The position numbers and the translations under genes were made by a program. A stretch of 64,000 nt of DNA from Candidatus Heteroclostridium caecigallinarum (GTDB taxonomy: Bacteria > Bacillota > Clostridia > Christensenellales > CAG-314), in NCBI GenBank assembly GCA_904419725.1, contig CAJFSP010000005.1, forward strand, positions 36,151 through 100,150, in the 5' to 3' direction. Shown one piece after another: positions 1 to 8,557 of this stretch (the first letter of the stretch is position 1; each line of letters starts with the position of its first letter). The notes under the pieces were generated by a model that made no database searches, was not told the DNA's origin, and saw nothing but the letters and a program-made list of their open reading frames with translations.

Positions 1-290
1 CGAAAGAAGTGCGCAGCCTTATAGACATTTCGCTGCTCAAACAAAAGGCGTCGGCGCTCGGCATAAGCGAAATAACCGTCAGGAACGGAAGCGCGAGGCT
101 GAGTTTTGCCGGCAAAGATTATTTGCAGACGCCGGGCGTGTTCGCGGCGCTGGAAAAATTCAAAAACACGGTGCGGCTTGACGTTACGCATAAAATCGAG
201 GCGGTGTTCGACTGCGGCAACGAAAGCGCCGAGAAGGCTTTTGACAAGGTTTTTGAGTTTGTCAGGACGGCGGAGCAGGGCGGCAAATGA
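1..290 (+). CDS. mfd: Mfd transcription-repair coupling factor, C-terminal fragment
   Basis: This is the last 95 or so codons of a gene that enters from the left edge; the frame is open back to base 3, so the GTG at 9 is not a real start. The residues resemble the extreme C-terminal (TRCF) domain of Mfd, which starts with an L-I-D-I-(x)-L-(x)-K-(x)-K-A-(x)-x-L-G-I pattern. Mfd is a cytoplasmic ATPase that removes stalled RNA polymerase and recruits UvrA. The following lipoprotein, spoVT, spoVB and yabN genes match the usual Firmicutes order after mfd, which supports the call. The helicase domains lie outside the window. Confidence 0.8.
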   Translation, partial: KEVRSLIDISLLKQKASALGISEITVRNGSARLSFAGKDYLQTPGVFAALEKFKNTVRLDVTHKIEAVFDCGNESAEKAFDKVFEFVRTAEQGGK

Positions 291-330
291 TTTTTTCGCC
301 CGAAAATCGGCGTAATGCGATTATAAAAAT

Positions 331-359
331 TTGCCAAAGCGTGAAATTTTTAGTATAAT
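331..359 (+). promoter_or_regulatory. Sigma-A-type promoter of the foldase-like lipoprotein gene
   Basis: TTGCCA (331-336), 17-bp spacer, TATAAT (354-359). A start site near 366 would leave a leader of about 24 nt with a GGAG ribosome site (379-382) before the ATG at 390. Confidence 0.7.
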
Positions 360-389
360 CATAGGCGACATATTGTATGGAGAAACAAA

Positions 390-2120
390 ATGACTAAATT
401 CAAAAAGTTTTTGAGTATAGCGCTTCTCGCTGTTTTCAGCCTGACTTTCCTGGCGGGCTGCGGGCTGTTTGTTGTCAACGAACAGCGCTACCGCGAGCAG
501 GTTGTGATGGAAGTGGGCGCCGAAACCGTTACGCTCGGCGAACTGATAGACTATTTCGACACCAACGGATCTTCGCTGGTGCAGCAGGGTCAGGACGTCC
601 AGACCGTTTGGGACAGCCTTTTCCCTGTGTTTATTCAGCAGAAAATTCTTGTCAACGAATATAAAACCGCTTTCAGCGAAGCCGACAAAAACACGTCGGA
701 ACTCGCGCGGAAATATGAAAACGGCGAATATCTGGACGACGCCACAATCGAATATCTGCAACTCGCCGTGTTTTCCACTTTCTATGCCGCTCTTGACGAA
801 CTGACGATGGAAAACCTGTCGGTAAAATTCACTTTCGCCGACGAAACGACGTCCGACTATCAGGAGATGATTGACCACAGCGGCGAGGCGGACGGCTGGA
901 CGCCGGCGGAAGACGATTCTTTCCTTGACGCAGACGCGCTTGAAAAGGATATGGAGAAATATCCCGCCGACCAGGACTATGAGCACATCAACTATGTGTT
1001 TTCCGAAGACGACGAAAGGCTGCAGGATATCCTCATTGACCTTAACGACCGTCTGGAAAAAGCCAATTCACAGGACCCTGACGTGACGGCGGCGGATTAT
1101 ATCGAAGCGCAGGAAAAAGCCGTGACTTCCACGACGCGCAATCTGCGCAGCAACAGAAGCATGACCATGGACGAATATTTCGTCTACGCGATAGAAGAGC
1201 AGATTCTGTCGCAAATCGCCAACGAATATCTGTTCGGCAAATATGACGAATACGTCGGCAAAATCACCGAAGCCGATTTCAACACCCGTCTGGAAAACCT
1301 CAGGGCGCAGGCTGAAGCGCAGTTCAGCCAAAACGTGTCGGCTTTCGCCGATTTCATATCCGAAATAAGCGACAGCGACTTTATCTATTATGTGCCGGAA
1401 GAGTACGCGGGCGAGTATCACTACATCAGAAGCATTCTGATACCTTTCAGCGACGAGCAGACCGCTTTGCTGGAACTTGCCAAAGCCGAATACGGCGAAA
1501 ACTCCGCGGCGTACAAGACATACAGAGACAGCCTCGCGCAGGGTATAACCGTTAAAGATTATTCGACGGACGACAAAGGCGTTGATACCGAAATTTCGGT
1601 GGCTACGCTGCTTGACGGAAGCAACACGTTTGACGGCGTGTCGCTGGCGGACGTCACAAGAGAGCAAATCATCGAGTGGACGTATAAATACAACACCGAC
1701 CCGGGTATGTTCAACCCTGTCAGGGGATACATCGTCTCCGAGTCGCCTTCCAACATGACGGGCTCCGGCGAGACTTATGTCGCCGAGTTCCTCGAAGGGG
1801 CGAGATATCTCATAGCGGAGAATAACGGCGGCGGCGGAACAAACGCCACGGCGGTTGTTACCGACTACGGCATTCACATTCTGTGCTATGACGGAGCGGT
1901 AGAAGCCGACACCATCTCGTGGGCTGACAGATTCGATTACGGTATAGAAGGCGGCGGCGCCAGTTACAGATTTTTGAAAGCCATGTACGACGAAGTCAAA
2001 GACGTGCTGCTTGACGCCGACGTCGACGCGCTTTACAAGGCGTATACGGATGACGGAAAGATAACTGTTTATAACAATGTCCTCGCCGGGTACGCGAACG
2101 AAATCGGCGTAACGCTGTGA
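390..2120 (+). CDS. SurA/PrsA-like foldase lipoprotein
   Basis: A 576-residue exported lipoprotein. It has a basic N-terminus, a hydrophobic core and a lipobox L-A-G-C with the lipidated cysteine at residue 24. A SurA-N-like helical region follows, and late in the protein (about residues 490-500) is a Y-G-I-H-I-L segment like the closing strand of parvulin prolyl isomerases. The likely role is folding of secreted proteins at the outer face of the membrane. The parvulin core is poorly conserved, so isomerase activity is uncertain and a pure chaperone is possible. It has its own promoter and a strong terminator at 2140-2169. It sits between mfd and spoVT, where Clostridia often carry such a gene. 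Confidence 0.75.
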   Translation: MTKFKKFLSIALLAVFSLTFLAGCGLFVVNEQRYREQVVMEVGAETVTLGELIDYFDTNGSSLVQQGQDVQTVWDSLFPVFIQQKILVNEYKTAFSEADKNTSELARKYENGEYLDDATIEYLQLAVFSTFYAALDELTMENLSVKFTFADETTSDYQEMIDHSGEADGWTPAEDDSFLDADALEKDMEKYPADQDYEHINYVFSEDDERLQDILIDLNDRLEKANSQDPDVTAADYIEAQEKAVTSTTRNLRSNRSMTMDEYFVYAIEEQILSQIANEYLFGKYDEYVGKITEADFNTRLENLRAQAEAQFSQNVSAFADFISEISDSDFIYYVPEEYAGEYHYIRSILIPFSDEQTALLELAKAEYGENSAAYKTYRDSLAQGITVKDYSTDDKGVDTEISVATLLDGSNTFDGVSLADVTREQIIEWTYKYNTDPGMFNPVRGYIVSESPSNMTGSGETYVAEFLEGARYLIAENNGGGGTNATAVVTDYGIHILCYDGAVEADTISWADRFDYGIEGGGASYRFLKAMYDEVKDVLLDADVDALYKAYTDDGKITVYNNVLAGYANEIGVTL

Positions 2121-2139
2121 CCGACAAAATAAAAATACG

Positions 2140-2169
2140 GGCGTCCGTGAAAGCGGACGCCTTTTTTTT
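2140..2169 (+). terminator. Rho-independent terminator
   Basis: GGCGTCCG (2140-2147) pairs with CGGACGCC (2154-2161) around a 6-nt loop, followed by eight T. It ends the lipoprotein gene. Confidence 0.9.
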
Positions 2170-2206
2170 GCCCTCTTGACAAAGCGGGCGTTTTTTATAC
2201 CCGCCG

Positions 2207-2236
2207 CGCATAAAAATTCTTTCCGTGCGGACACTA
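2207..2236 (+). promoter_or_regulatory. Possible forespore (sigma-G-like) promoter of spoVT
   Basis: CGCATA (2207-2212), 17 bases, then GACACTA (2230-2236). The classical sigma-G consensus is roughly TGAATA-17/18-CATACTA, giving 4/6 and 5/7 matches at the right spacing. A start near 2243 would lie just upstream of the ribosome site at 2251. spoVT is sigma-G dependent in Bacillus. No good sigma-A promoter is visible here. Confidence 0.45.
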
Positions 2237-2260
2237 ACGGTAATAAGCAAGGGAGGGATT

Positions 2261-2737
2261 ATGAAAGAGACGGGCATGACGAGAAGAATAGACGAACTGG
2301 GCAGGGTGGTGATACCCAAAGAAATAAGAGAAAAGCTGAAACTGCGGGTGGGCACTCCCGTGGAAATTTTCATCGACGGCGGCGACCTTGTGCTGCGCAG
2401 GTATTCCGCCGCCGCCGAATACGTCAGCCTGGCTTTCAGGACGGCCGACGCGCTGGCAAAAACAACGGGACATACCGTGGTTATGACCGAGAATGAAAAG
2501 GTCATAGCGGCAGGCGGCAGAAGGGGCGGAGAGTTTCTGAACGCGTTTTGCCGCCCCGCCGCGGAACACAATCTCACGGCGGCGGAAAACATCGTGCCGT
2601 CGGCAAAAAACATGACGGCGTACGCGGCGCGCGAAAACGGCGTCACGGTGCTTCTGCTCGCCGAAGGCGAAATCACGCCGTCTGACAGAAAAGCGGCGGA
2701 ACTTGCCGCCGAGTTATTCGGCGCGGCGATATCCTGA
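2261..2737 (+). CDS. spoVT: SpoVT, AbrB-family stage V sporulation regulator
   Basis: A 158-residue DNA-binding regulator. The first 50 residues form an AbrB/SpoVT swapped-hairpin domain with the typical R-R-I-D-E-L-G-R-V-V-I-P-K-E-I-R core; the rest is a GAF-like C-terminal domain as in Bacillus SpoVT (178 aa). SpoVT tunes late forespore gene expression. I chose the ATG at 2261 because GGGAGGG lies at 2251-2257, although the frame is open slightly further upstream. It is followed by spoVB, as in Bacillus. A sigma-G-like promoter precedes it. Confidence 0.92.
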   Translation: MKETGMTRRIDELGRVVIPKEIREKLKLRVGTPVEIFIDGGDLVLRRYSAAAEYVSLAFRTADALAKTTGHTVVMTENEKVIAAGGRRGGEFLNAFCRPAAEHNLTAAENIVPSAKNMTAYAARENGVTVLLLAEGEITPSDRKAAELAAELFGAAIS

Positions 2738-2748
2738 CAGGGCTTTTT

Positions 2749-2776
2749 GTCATAAACCCGTCATAAACATGTTTAT
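2749..2776 (+). repeat. Tandem 9-bp repeat and 14-bp palindrome at the spoVB start
   Basis: GTCATAAAC occurs at 2749-2757 and again at 2760-2768, an 11-bp period. The second copy overlaps a perfect 14-bp palindrome, ATAAACATGTTTAT (2763-2776), that abuts the ATG at 2777. This layout suggests a protein-binding operator. The binding protein is unknown. Confidence 0.55.
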
Positions 2777-4369
2777 ATGGAAAAGACAAAAAAAGCGGGT
2801 CAGGGCAGTTTTGTAAAAAGCGTGTTTATACTCAGCCTGGGCGGTTTCATAGCGAAACTTCTGGGCGCTTTTTACCGCATACCGCTGACAAACATAATAG
2901 GCAGTTACGGCATGGGCATATACCAGCTGGTTTTCCCGCTGTTTTCGCTGTTGCTCACCGTCTCAACGGCGGGCATACCCGTTGCCGTGTCGAAACTCGT
3001 GGCGGAAAAAGCCGCCGACGGCAGGTTCGGTCAGGCGAAGGGGGTGTTTTTTATGGCGCTTGCCATGCTCGCCCTTCTGGGGCTGGCGGGCAGCGCGGCG
3101 CTGTATTTTCTTGCCGGCGACATCGCCGTGATGCAGGGCAACGCCGACGCCGCCGACGCTTACAGGCTTATAGCCCCGTCGGTTTTGCTGGTGTGCGTCA
3201 TTTCGGCTTACAGGGGATATTTCCAGGGGCTGATGCGCATGGCGCCCACGGCTCTGTCGCAAATTGTGGAGCAGACGGTGAAAATGACGGTGGGGCTTGT
3301 CGCCGCCGCTGTATTTATGCCCGACGTCATCAAAAGCGTAAATTTCGCCGTGCTGGGCGTTACGATAAGCGAAGCCGCCGCCGCCGTAATGCTGGCGGTG
3401 ACTTATGCCGTAAGCAAAAGGCGTGACTACGGGCTTGTCAAAGCTGAACTGTCCGACAAAAAAGCCACCGTCAAAAGTCTGCTTACGCTGTGCCTGCCGA
3501 TAACGCTCAGCGGTCTTATAATTCCGCTGACGCAGCTCATTGACAGCGTGCTGGTGCTCAACGTGCTGACGGCGGGCAACGCCACGGAACTTTACGGGCT
3601 CTGGGCGGGGCCGGCGCATTCGCTGCTCAACATGCCCGTGGTGCTGACGATGGGTATATCCACGGCGATAGTTCCCGCCGTGTCGAGGCATTACGCTGAA
3701 AATGACGAAAAAGGCGCGGCGAAAAAAGCGGCTTTCGCCGTTAAACTCACCGTGGCGGTGGGGCTGCCGTGCTCGCTGGGGCTTATAGTTCTGTCAAGGC
3801 CGATAACGGCGCTGCTTTACGGCGGGCTGAGCCATGCGGAAATTTCTCTCGCGGCCAAGATGGTCGCCGCCGCCGGCATAAGCGTGTTGTTTCTTTCGCT
3901 GGTGCAGACGGCTACCGCTGTACTTCAGGCGGGCGGCAGGCTTTACGCCCCCGTGGTGTTTCTGCTGACCGCTACCGCCGTGAAAACCGTTGCGTCGAGG
4001 CTTATGCTCGGCGACAGCGCCATAAACATCTTCGGCGCGCCGCTGGGCAGCGTGATTTGCTATTTTGTTGCGTGTTTGCTTGATTTGGTGTATATTGTTG
4101 TCAGGCAAAAGGTCAGGCTGGACGTTGTCGGCGTGTTTATAAAACCGCTGGCGTGCGGCCTCGCTATGACCGTGTTTCTTATGGCGACAAGAAATCTCGC
4201 CGCCAGATATCTGCCTGATTTCGTGAGCGTCGTTCTGCTTGTAGGCGTCGGCGCGGCAATATATTGCCTTGCCGCCGCGCTGCTCGGCGTGTTCGACAAG
4301 GACGAAGCGGGCAGGGTGCCGGTCGTCGGCAAGTATCTGGGCAAAATGTATCGGGAGAAAAACAAATGA
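2777..4369 (+). CDS. spoVB: SpoVB/MurJ-like lipid-linked oligosaccharide flippase
   Basis: A 530-residue polytopic membrane protein of the polysaccharide transport branch of the MOP superfamily, with about 14 hydrophobic segments. The N-terminus carries the hallmark F-I-A-K-L-L-G-A-F-Y-R-I-P-L-T-N-(I)-I-G-(x)-Y-G-M-G-(x)-Y-Q pattern. Members such as SpoVB and YabM/MurJ move lipid-linked cell-wall precursors across the membrane, and SpoVB is needed for spore cortex. The spoVT-spoVB-yabN order supports a sporulation role, but a general lipid II flippase cannot be excluded. There is no ribosome site before the ATG; a perfect palindrome abuts it instead. The stop overlaps the next start as ATGA. 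Confidence 0.85.
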   Translation: MEKTKKAGQGSFVKSVFILSLGGFIAKLLGAFYRIPLTNIIGSYGMGIYQLVFPLFSLLLTVSTAGIPVAVSKLVAEKAADGRFGQAKGVFFMALAMLALLGLAGSAALYFLAGDIAVMQGNADAADAYRLIAPSVLLVCVISAYRGYFQGLMRMAPTALSQIVEQTVKMTVGLVAAAVFMPDVIKSVNFAVLGVTISEAAAAVMLAVTYAVSKRRDYGLVKAELSDKKATVKSLLTLCLPITLSGLIIPLTQLIDSVLVLNVLTAGNATELYGLWAGPAHSLLNMPVVLTMGISTAIVPAVSRHYAENDEKGAAKKAAFAVKLTVAVGLPCSLGLIVLSRPITALLYGGLSHAEISLAAKMVAAAGISVLFLSLVQTATAVLQAGGRLYAPVVFLLTATAVKTVASRLMLGDSAINIFGAPLGSVICYFVACLLDLVYIVVRQKVRLDVVGVFIKPLACGLAMTVFLMATRNLAARYLPDFVSVVLLVGVGAAIYCLAAALLGVFDKDEAGRVPVVGKYLGKMYREKNK

Positions 4370-5772
4370 AAATTTCCGTTGTGGGGCTGGGCACGGCAAA
4401 GGACGAAGTTACGCTGCGCGGCCTCGACGAAATAATGAGCGCCGACGTCGTGGCGCTCAAAACGGCGATGACAGACACCGCCGACACGCTGAGAGAAAGG
4501 AATATAGACTTTGTATCCTGCGATTCGTTGTTTGACGAAGCGCGGGATTTTTCCGTTCTTAACCAAAAGATATTCGAGTTTCTGTCGGCGGCGAAGGGCA
4601 AAGTGGTTTTTTGCGTGAACGGCAGCGGATATGACGACAGCGCCGTGGCGTATATCGCCGAAAGAGCCGACGTCAGCATATTCGGCTCGGTGTCGAACGG
4701 CGCCGCCGCTTTGGAAAAGCGCCCCGCCGGCGCGTATCAGTATTTCTGCGCCGCCGACCTCGCGGGGACAAACGTACTGACGACAAATCTTCCGCTGGTG
4801 GTAACTGAAATCGACGACCGTTTTCTCGCTTCCGCCGTAAAGGAAAAACTGTGCGCCTTTTACGACGATGAGGAAGAAGTCCTGTTTTGCGGCAAAAAGA
4901 CGGAGCGGATTCCCCTGTATGAAATCGACAGGCAAAAGCGTTATGACCAGAAAACGTCACTGCTCATAGCGCCAAAAAAGCTCACCGAAAAAAAGAGTTT
5001 CGAAGTCAGCGACCTGAAAGAAATCCTGCGCGTGCTGCGAGGCGAAAACGGCTGCCCGTGGGACAAGGCGCAGACGCACGAAAGCCTGAGGGCAAACGTG
5101 CTGGAAGAAGCCTATGAACTGGTGGACGCCATTGACGGCGGCAATATCGAAGATATAGTGGAAGAAACGGGCGACAATCTGCTTCAATCTTACTTCCACA
5201 TAAGTCTGGCGGAGGAAAACGGCGAGTTTGACGAAAAAGAGGTGCTGACAAGGCTTTGCGGCAAACTTATTTTCAGGCATACGCATATTTTCGGGCAGGA
5301 CAAGGCCGCCAACAGTGAAGAAGCGCTCAAAGTGTGGGAGAAAAACAAAGCGGTGGAAAAGGGCACGCGTACGGTAACCGACACCATGCGCAAAGTGGCG
5401 AAAAGCCTGCCGTCGCTGACGCGCGCCGCCAAGGTGCAGAAACGCGCCGCCAAAAACAAATTCGACTGGACTGATACGGAAGGCCTGTTTGACAAACTGC
5501 GCGAAGAAGCGGCTGAACTTGACGCCGCCTATAAAGAGCGCGACGCCGTCGGCACCGAGAAGGAAGCGGGCGACCTGCTGTTTCAGGCGGTCAACATATG
5601 CAGATATATGGGCGTCGACCCCGAAGTGGCGCTTAACCGCGCCGTGGAAAAATTCACCAAGCGGTTCGAGTATATGGAAAACAGAGTGCTGGAAACACAC
5701 GGTGAGTTTGCCGACGCTTCGGTTGACGAAATGGAAAAATTCTGGGACGAAGCCAAAAGCAAGGGGCTGTGA
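4366..5772 (+). CDS. mazG: YabN-like protein: degenerate methylase domain fused to MazG NTP pyrophosphohydrolase
   Basis: A 468-residue cytoplasmic protein. Residues 1 to about 215 resemble the tetrapyrrole methylase-like domain of YabN but lack its P-G-H-P loop, reading N-G-S-G instead. Residues 225-468 hold two MazG modules: the first has L-R-G-E-N-G-C-P-W-D and E-E-A-Y-E-L-(x)-D with a later E-E-(x)-G-D; the second has E-E-A-A-E-L and E-A-G-D. MazG hydrolyses NTPs, probably to clear aberrant nucleotides. The ATG at 4366 overlaps the spoVB stop, so translation is coupled; an upstream in-frame start inside spoVB is ignored. dus follows after 3 nt. Confidence 0.88.
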   Translation: MKISVVGLGTAKDEVTLRGLDEIMSADVVALKTAMTDTADTLRERNIDFVSCDSLFDEARDFSVLNQKIFEFLSAAKGKVVFCVNGSGYDDSAVAYIAERADVSIFGSVSNGAAALEKRPAGAYQYFCAADLAGTNVLTTNLPLVVTEIDDRFLASAVKEKLCAFYDDEEEVLFCGKKTERIPLYEIDRQKRYDQKTSLLIAPKKLTEKKSFEVSDLKEILRVLRGENGCPWDKAQTHESLRANVLEEAYELVDAIDGGNIEDIVEETGDNLLQSYFHISLAEENGEFDEKEVLTRLCGKLIFRHTHIFGQDKAANSEEALKVWEKNKAVEKGTRTVTDTMRKVAKSLPSLTRAAKVQKRAAKNKFDWTDTEGLFDKLREEAAELDAAYKERDAVGTEKEAGDLLFQAVNICRYMGVDPEVALNRAVEKFTKRFEYMENRVLETHGEFADASVDEMEKFWDEAKSKGL

Positions 5773-5775
5773 GAG

Positions 5776-6723
5776 ATGAAGAGTGATTTCGCCTCTCTCG
5801 TGCCGAACAGATATGCCCAGGCGCCGCTGGCGGGATATACCGACGTCGGGTTCAGGTATCTGTGCGCCAAATACCGCTGCGGGCTTATAGTGAGCGAAAT
5901 GGTTTCAGCCATGTCGCTGTTTCAGAAAAACAAGGTGGCTTTCGACATGCTGGGCATCGAAGCGCCGCCGGGCAGCGACAGCCTGCACGCCGTGCAGTTG
6001 TTCGGGCACAGGCCGGAGATTTTCGCCGAAGTGGCGAAATACGACGAAGTGCGCAAATTTGACGTGGTTGATATAAACATGGGCTGCCCCGTGCCGAAGG
6101 TGACAAAAAACGGAGAGGGCAGCGCGCTTATGCGGAACCTGCCGCTGGCGTCGGCGATTATACAAAGCGTCGTCAGAAACTGCGGCAGACCGGTGACGGT
6201 AAAATTCCGCAAGGGATACACCGAAAACGACGTCAATGCTGTGGAATTCGCCAAAATGTGCGCCGACAGCGGCGCTTCCGCGATTACCGTGCACGGCAGA
6301 ACAAAAGAGCAGATGTACGGCGGCGCCGCCGATATGGACATAATAGCCGAGGTCGCCGCCGCCGTGGATATACCCGTTTACGCCAACGGCGACATAGACG
6401 GCGCGGAAAAGGCCTCCGCCGTTCTGCGCCGCACGGGCGCGTTCGGCGCGGCGGTCGGCAGGGGAGCCGTGGGCAGACCGTGGCTGTACGACTGTCTGAA
6501 CGGCGGCGACGGAAAGCACGATTTGCTTGCCGACATCGAAACGCATTACGACATCATGCTTAAACATCTGCCGCCGAGAGTCGTCGCGGGGGAAATGAAA
6601 AAGCACGCCGCCGCTTATCTCAAAGGCATGCGCGGCGCCAAGCCCGTGGTAAACAGGATTTTTTCCTCGTCGGAAGTCGGCGAACAACTCGCCCTTATTA
6701 GAGAATTTATCGGAAGCCGCTGA
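5776..6723 (+). CDS. dus: tRNA-dihydrouridine synthase (Dus)
   Basis: A 315-residue FMN enzyme that reduces uridines in the tRNA D-loop. Visible motifs are the start of the barrel A-P-L-A-G-Y-T-D, the catalytic loop N-M-G-C-P-V-P-K-V with the general-acid cysteine, V-K-F-R-K-G and T-V-H-G-R-T, then the phosphate-binding A-N-G-D-I and G-R-G-A-V-G-R-P. It belongs to the DusB-like bacterial branch; which uridine it modifies cannot be read from sequence. It lies 3 nt after mazG in one operon. Its TGA stop sits in the loop of the terminator hairpin. Confidence 0.92.
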   Translation: MKSDFASLVPNRYAQAPLAGYTDVGFRYLCAKYRCGLIVSEMVSAMSLFQKNKVAFDMLGIEAPPGSDSLHAVQLFGHRPEIFAEVAKYDEVRKFDVVDINMGCPVPKVTKNGEGSALMRNLPLASAIIQSVVRNCGRPVTVKFRKGYTENDVNAVEFAKMCADSGASAITVHGRTKEQMYGGAADMDIIAEVAAAVDIPVYANGDIDGAEKASAVLRRTGAFGAAVGRGAVGRPWLYDCLNGGDGKHDLLADIETHYDIMLKHLPPRVVAGEMKKHAAAYLKGMRGAKPVVNRIFSSSEVGEQLALIREFIGSR

Positions 6724-6737
6724 GCGGCTTCTTTTTT
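6713..6737 (+). terminator. Terminator containing the dus stop codon
   Basis: GAAGCCGC (6713-6720) and GCGGCTTC (6724-6731) enclose a loop that is exactly the TGA stop codon, followed by six T. Confidence 0.88.
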
Positions 6738-6820
6738 ACGGCATAAGACAATATATTGCTTATTCAAAAACGTCGTTTTCCGTCCGCTGCATATAATTTG
6801 CGCATATTTATTTTTTCTTC

Positions 6821-6849
6821 TTGCTTTGCCCTGTTAAAAATGTTACAAT
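6821..6849 (+). promoter_or_regulatory. Promoter of the Na/Pi symporter and glycolytic operon
   Basis: TTGCTT (6821-6826), 17-bp spacer, TACAAT (6844-6849), with an extended -10 TGT just upstream. Confidence 0.65.
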
Positions 6850-6881
6850 ATTTACACATCAATAATGGGGGAAACTGAATA

Positions 6882-8540
6882 ATGCTGGCCTTTTTTACGT
6901 CTTCCGCGCAGGTGGACTTGCTTGACATAGTCGCCTTGTGCGCGGGACTCGGCGTGTTTCTGATGGGCATGAAACTCATGTCCGACAGTATGGAGAAGTT
7001 CGCCAACAACAAACTGCGCAACCTGCTCAACAGCGTCACCAACAACAAACTCAAAGGCGTGGGCGTCGGCGCCGCCGTCACCGCGATAATCCAGAGCAGT
7101 TCGGCGACAACCGTCATGACGGTGGGGCTTGTCAACGCGGGCGTGCTGACGCTGGTGCAGTCGGTGCCGATTATTATGGGCGCCAACATAGGCACCACCA
7201 TCACGGCGCAGATAGCCGCTTTGCAGTCTTTTGACGTTACGACATATCTGGAACTGCTGACGGTTATAGGCGCGTTCATGGCGCTGCTCGGCAGGAGAGA
7301 ACGCACCAAAACAATAGGCGTGATTCTCGCGGGGCTCGGGCTTTTGTTTGTGGGTCTCGACATCATGTCGGGCGCCATGGCGGACATGAAAGACAGTCCG
7401 TTTTTCAGCGAAACGATACAGACAATCACCAATCCGTTTTTGCTGGTGCTCATCGGTCTGGTGTTTACCGGCATAATACAGAGTTCGTCGGCGGTCACCG
7501 GCATACTCGTGTCCATGGCTGCCAGCGGCATAGTAATCGGCGGCGGCGGAAACGCCGTGCTGTACGTCATACTCGGCACCAACATCGGCACATGCGTCAC
7601 GGCGCTGCTTTCGAGCATCGGCGCCAACACAAACGGCAAACGCGCCGCCGTGGTTCACCTGCTGTTTAACGTTATAGGCACCATTGTGTTCATGATTCTG
7701 CTGCTGTGCTGGCCGTCTTTCTACGACGTCACTCTGGCAGTGTGGTTTGAGAATGTGCCTGCCACGCAGATAGCAATGTTCCACACTTTCTTCAACGTGG
7801 TGACTACTCTGCTGCTGCTGCCGTTCTCAAACGTGCTGGTCAAACTTTCGAAAATCATTGTCAAATCCAAAAAGACCGACAAAGAAAAAGTTTGCCAGTT
7901 TATCGACGACAGATTTCTTGAAATGCCGTCCATCGCGATTTCGCAGGCGGAAAAAGAAATCGCCAGCGCCATCGGCGTGGCGAAAAGCGCTTTGGACATA
8001 GCGGTGGACGCCTTTGTGGGCAAAAACAACGACCGCCTCGCCGAAGTGGAGCAGCTGCGCGGCAAACTGCTGAAAAGTTCCGCCGGAATCACGAAATTTT
8101 TGGTTAAAGTGTCCAGCGAGCAGATTTCTTACAGCGACGAAAAAACTTTGAGCGCTCTGCATCATATATTAACCGATATAGACCGTCTTGCCGAGCTGGC
8201 CGAAAACATCAGGAGATATTCTCAGGTGTCGCAGGAACGCGGGCTGGAGTTTTCACAGTCGGTCATGGGCGAAATCAGCGAAATGCACTCGAAACTCGGC
8301 GACCAGTTCGCGGCGGTGCTGACCAGCGTCGAAAACTGGAACGGCGATTTGCTCCCGCAAATCGAAGAACGGGAAAACCAGATAGACGAGTGCAAAAAGG
8401 CTCTTCTGGATTCGCACATCAAACGTCTTAACGACGGAGAGTGTAAAATAGAGAGCAGTTCCGTGTTTATCAACCTGGTGGGCAACCTCGAAAGAGTGGG
8501 CGACCATCTGGCGAAGATAGCGAGGAGCGTGGCTCAATAA
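6882..8540 (+). CDS. Na+/phosphate cotransporter family protein with C-terminal PhoU-like domain
   Basis: A 552-residue membrane protein. Residues 10-330 carry the two inverted Na/Pi-cotransporter repeats with the paired signatures Q-S-S-S-A-T-T and Q-S-S-S-A-V-T, each followed by a G-A-N-I-G-T or G-T-N-I-G-T loop. Residues 340-550 are soluble, helical and PhoU-like. The family imports phosphate or related anions using the sodium gradient. There is no terminator before pgk (17 nt), so it is probably co-transcribed with the glycolysis genes. Substrate is inferred from family only. Confidence 0.88.
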   Translation: MLAFFTSSAQVDLLDIVALCAGLGVFLMGMKLMSDSMEKFANNKLRNLLNSVTNNKLKGVGVGAAVTAIIQSSSATTVMTVGLVNAGVLTLVQSVPIIMGANIGTTITAQIAALQSFDVTTYLELLTVIGAFMALLGRRERTKTIGVILAGLGLLFVGLDIMSGAMADMKDSPFFSETIQTITNPFLLVLIGLVFTGIIQSSSAVTGILVSMAASGIVIGGGGNAVLYVILGTNIGTCVTALLSSIGANTNGKRAAVVHLLFNVIGTIVFMILLLCWPSFYDVTLAVWFENVPATQIAMFHTFFNVVTTLLLLPFSNVLVKLSKIIVKSKKTDKEKVCQFIDDRFLEMPSIAISQAEKEIASAIGVAKSALDIAVDAFVGKNNDRLAEVEQLRGKLLKSSAGITKFLVKVSSEQISYSDEKTLSALHHILTDIDRLAELAENIRRYSQVSQERGLEFSQSVMGEISEMHSKLGDQFAAVLTSVENWNGDLLPQIEERENQIDECKKALLDSHIKRLNDGECKIESSSVFINLVGNLERVGDHLAKIARSVAQ

Positions 8541-8557
8541 TACGCGGAGGGTAAACG

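Noticed and set aside
1068..2234. Long reverse-strand open frame of 388 codons opposite the lipoprotein gene
   Set aside because: It is a shadow of the forward gene caused by GC-rich codons; it has no ribosome site or recognisable motif. The many other long reverse frames in the window, such as opposite pgk, gpmI, fbp and alaS, are rejected for the same reason.
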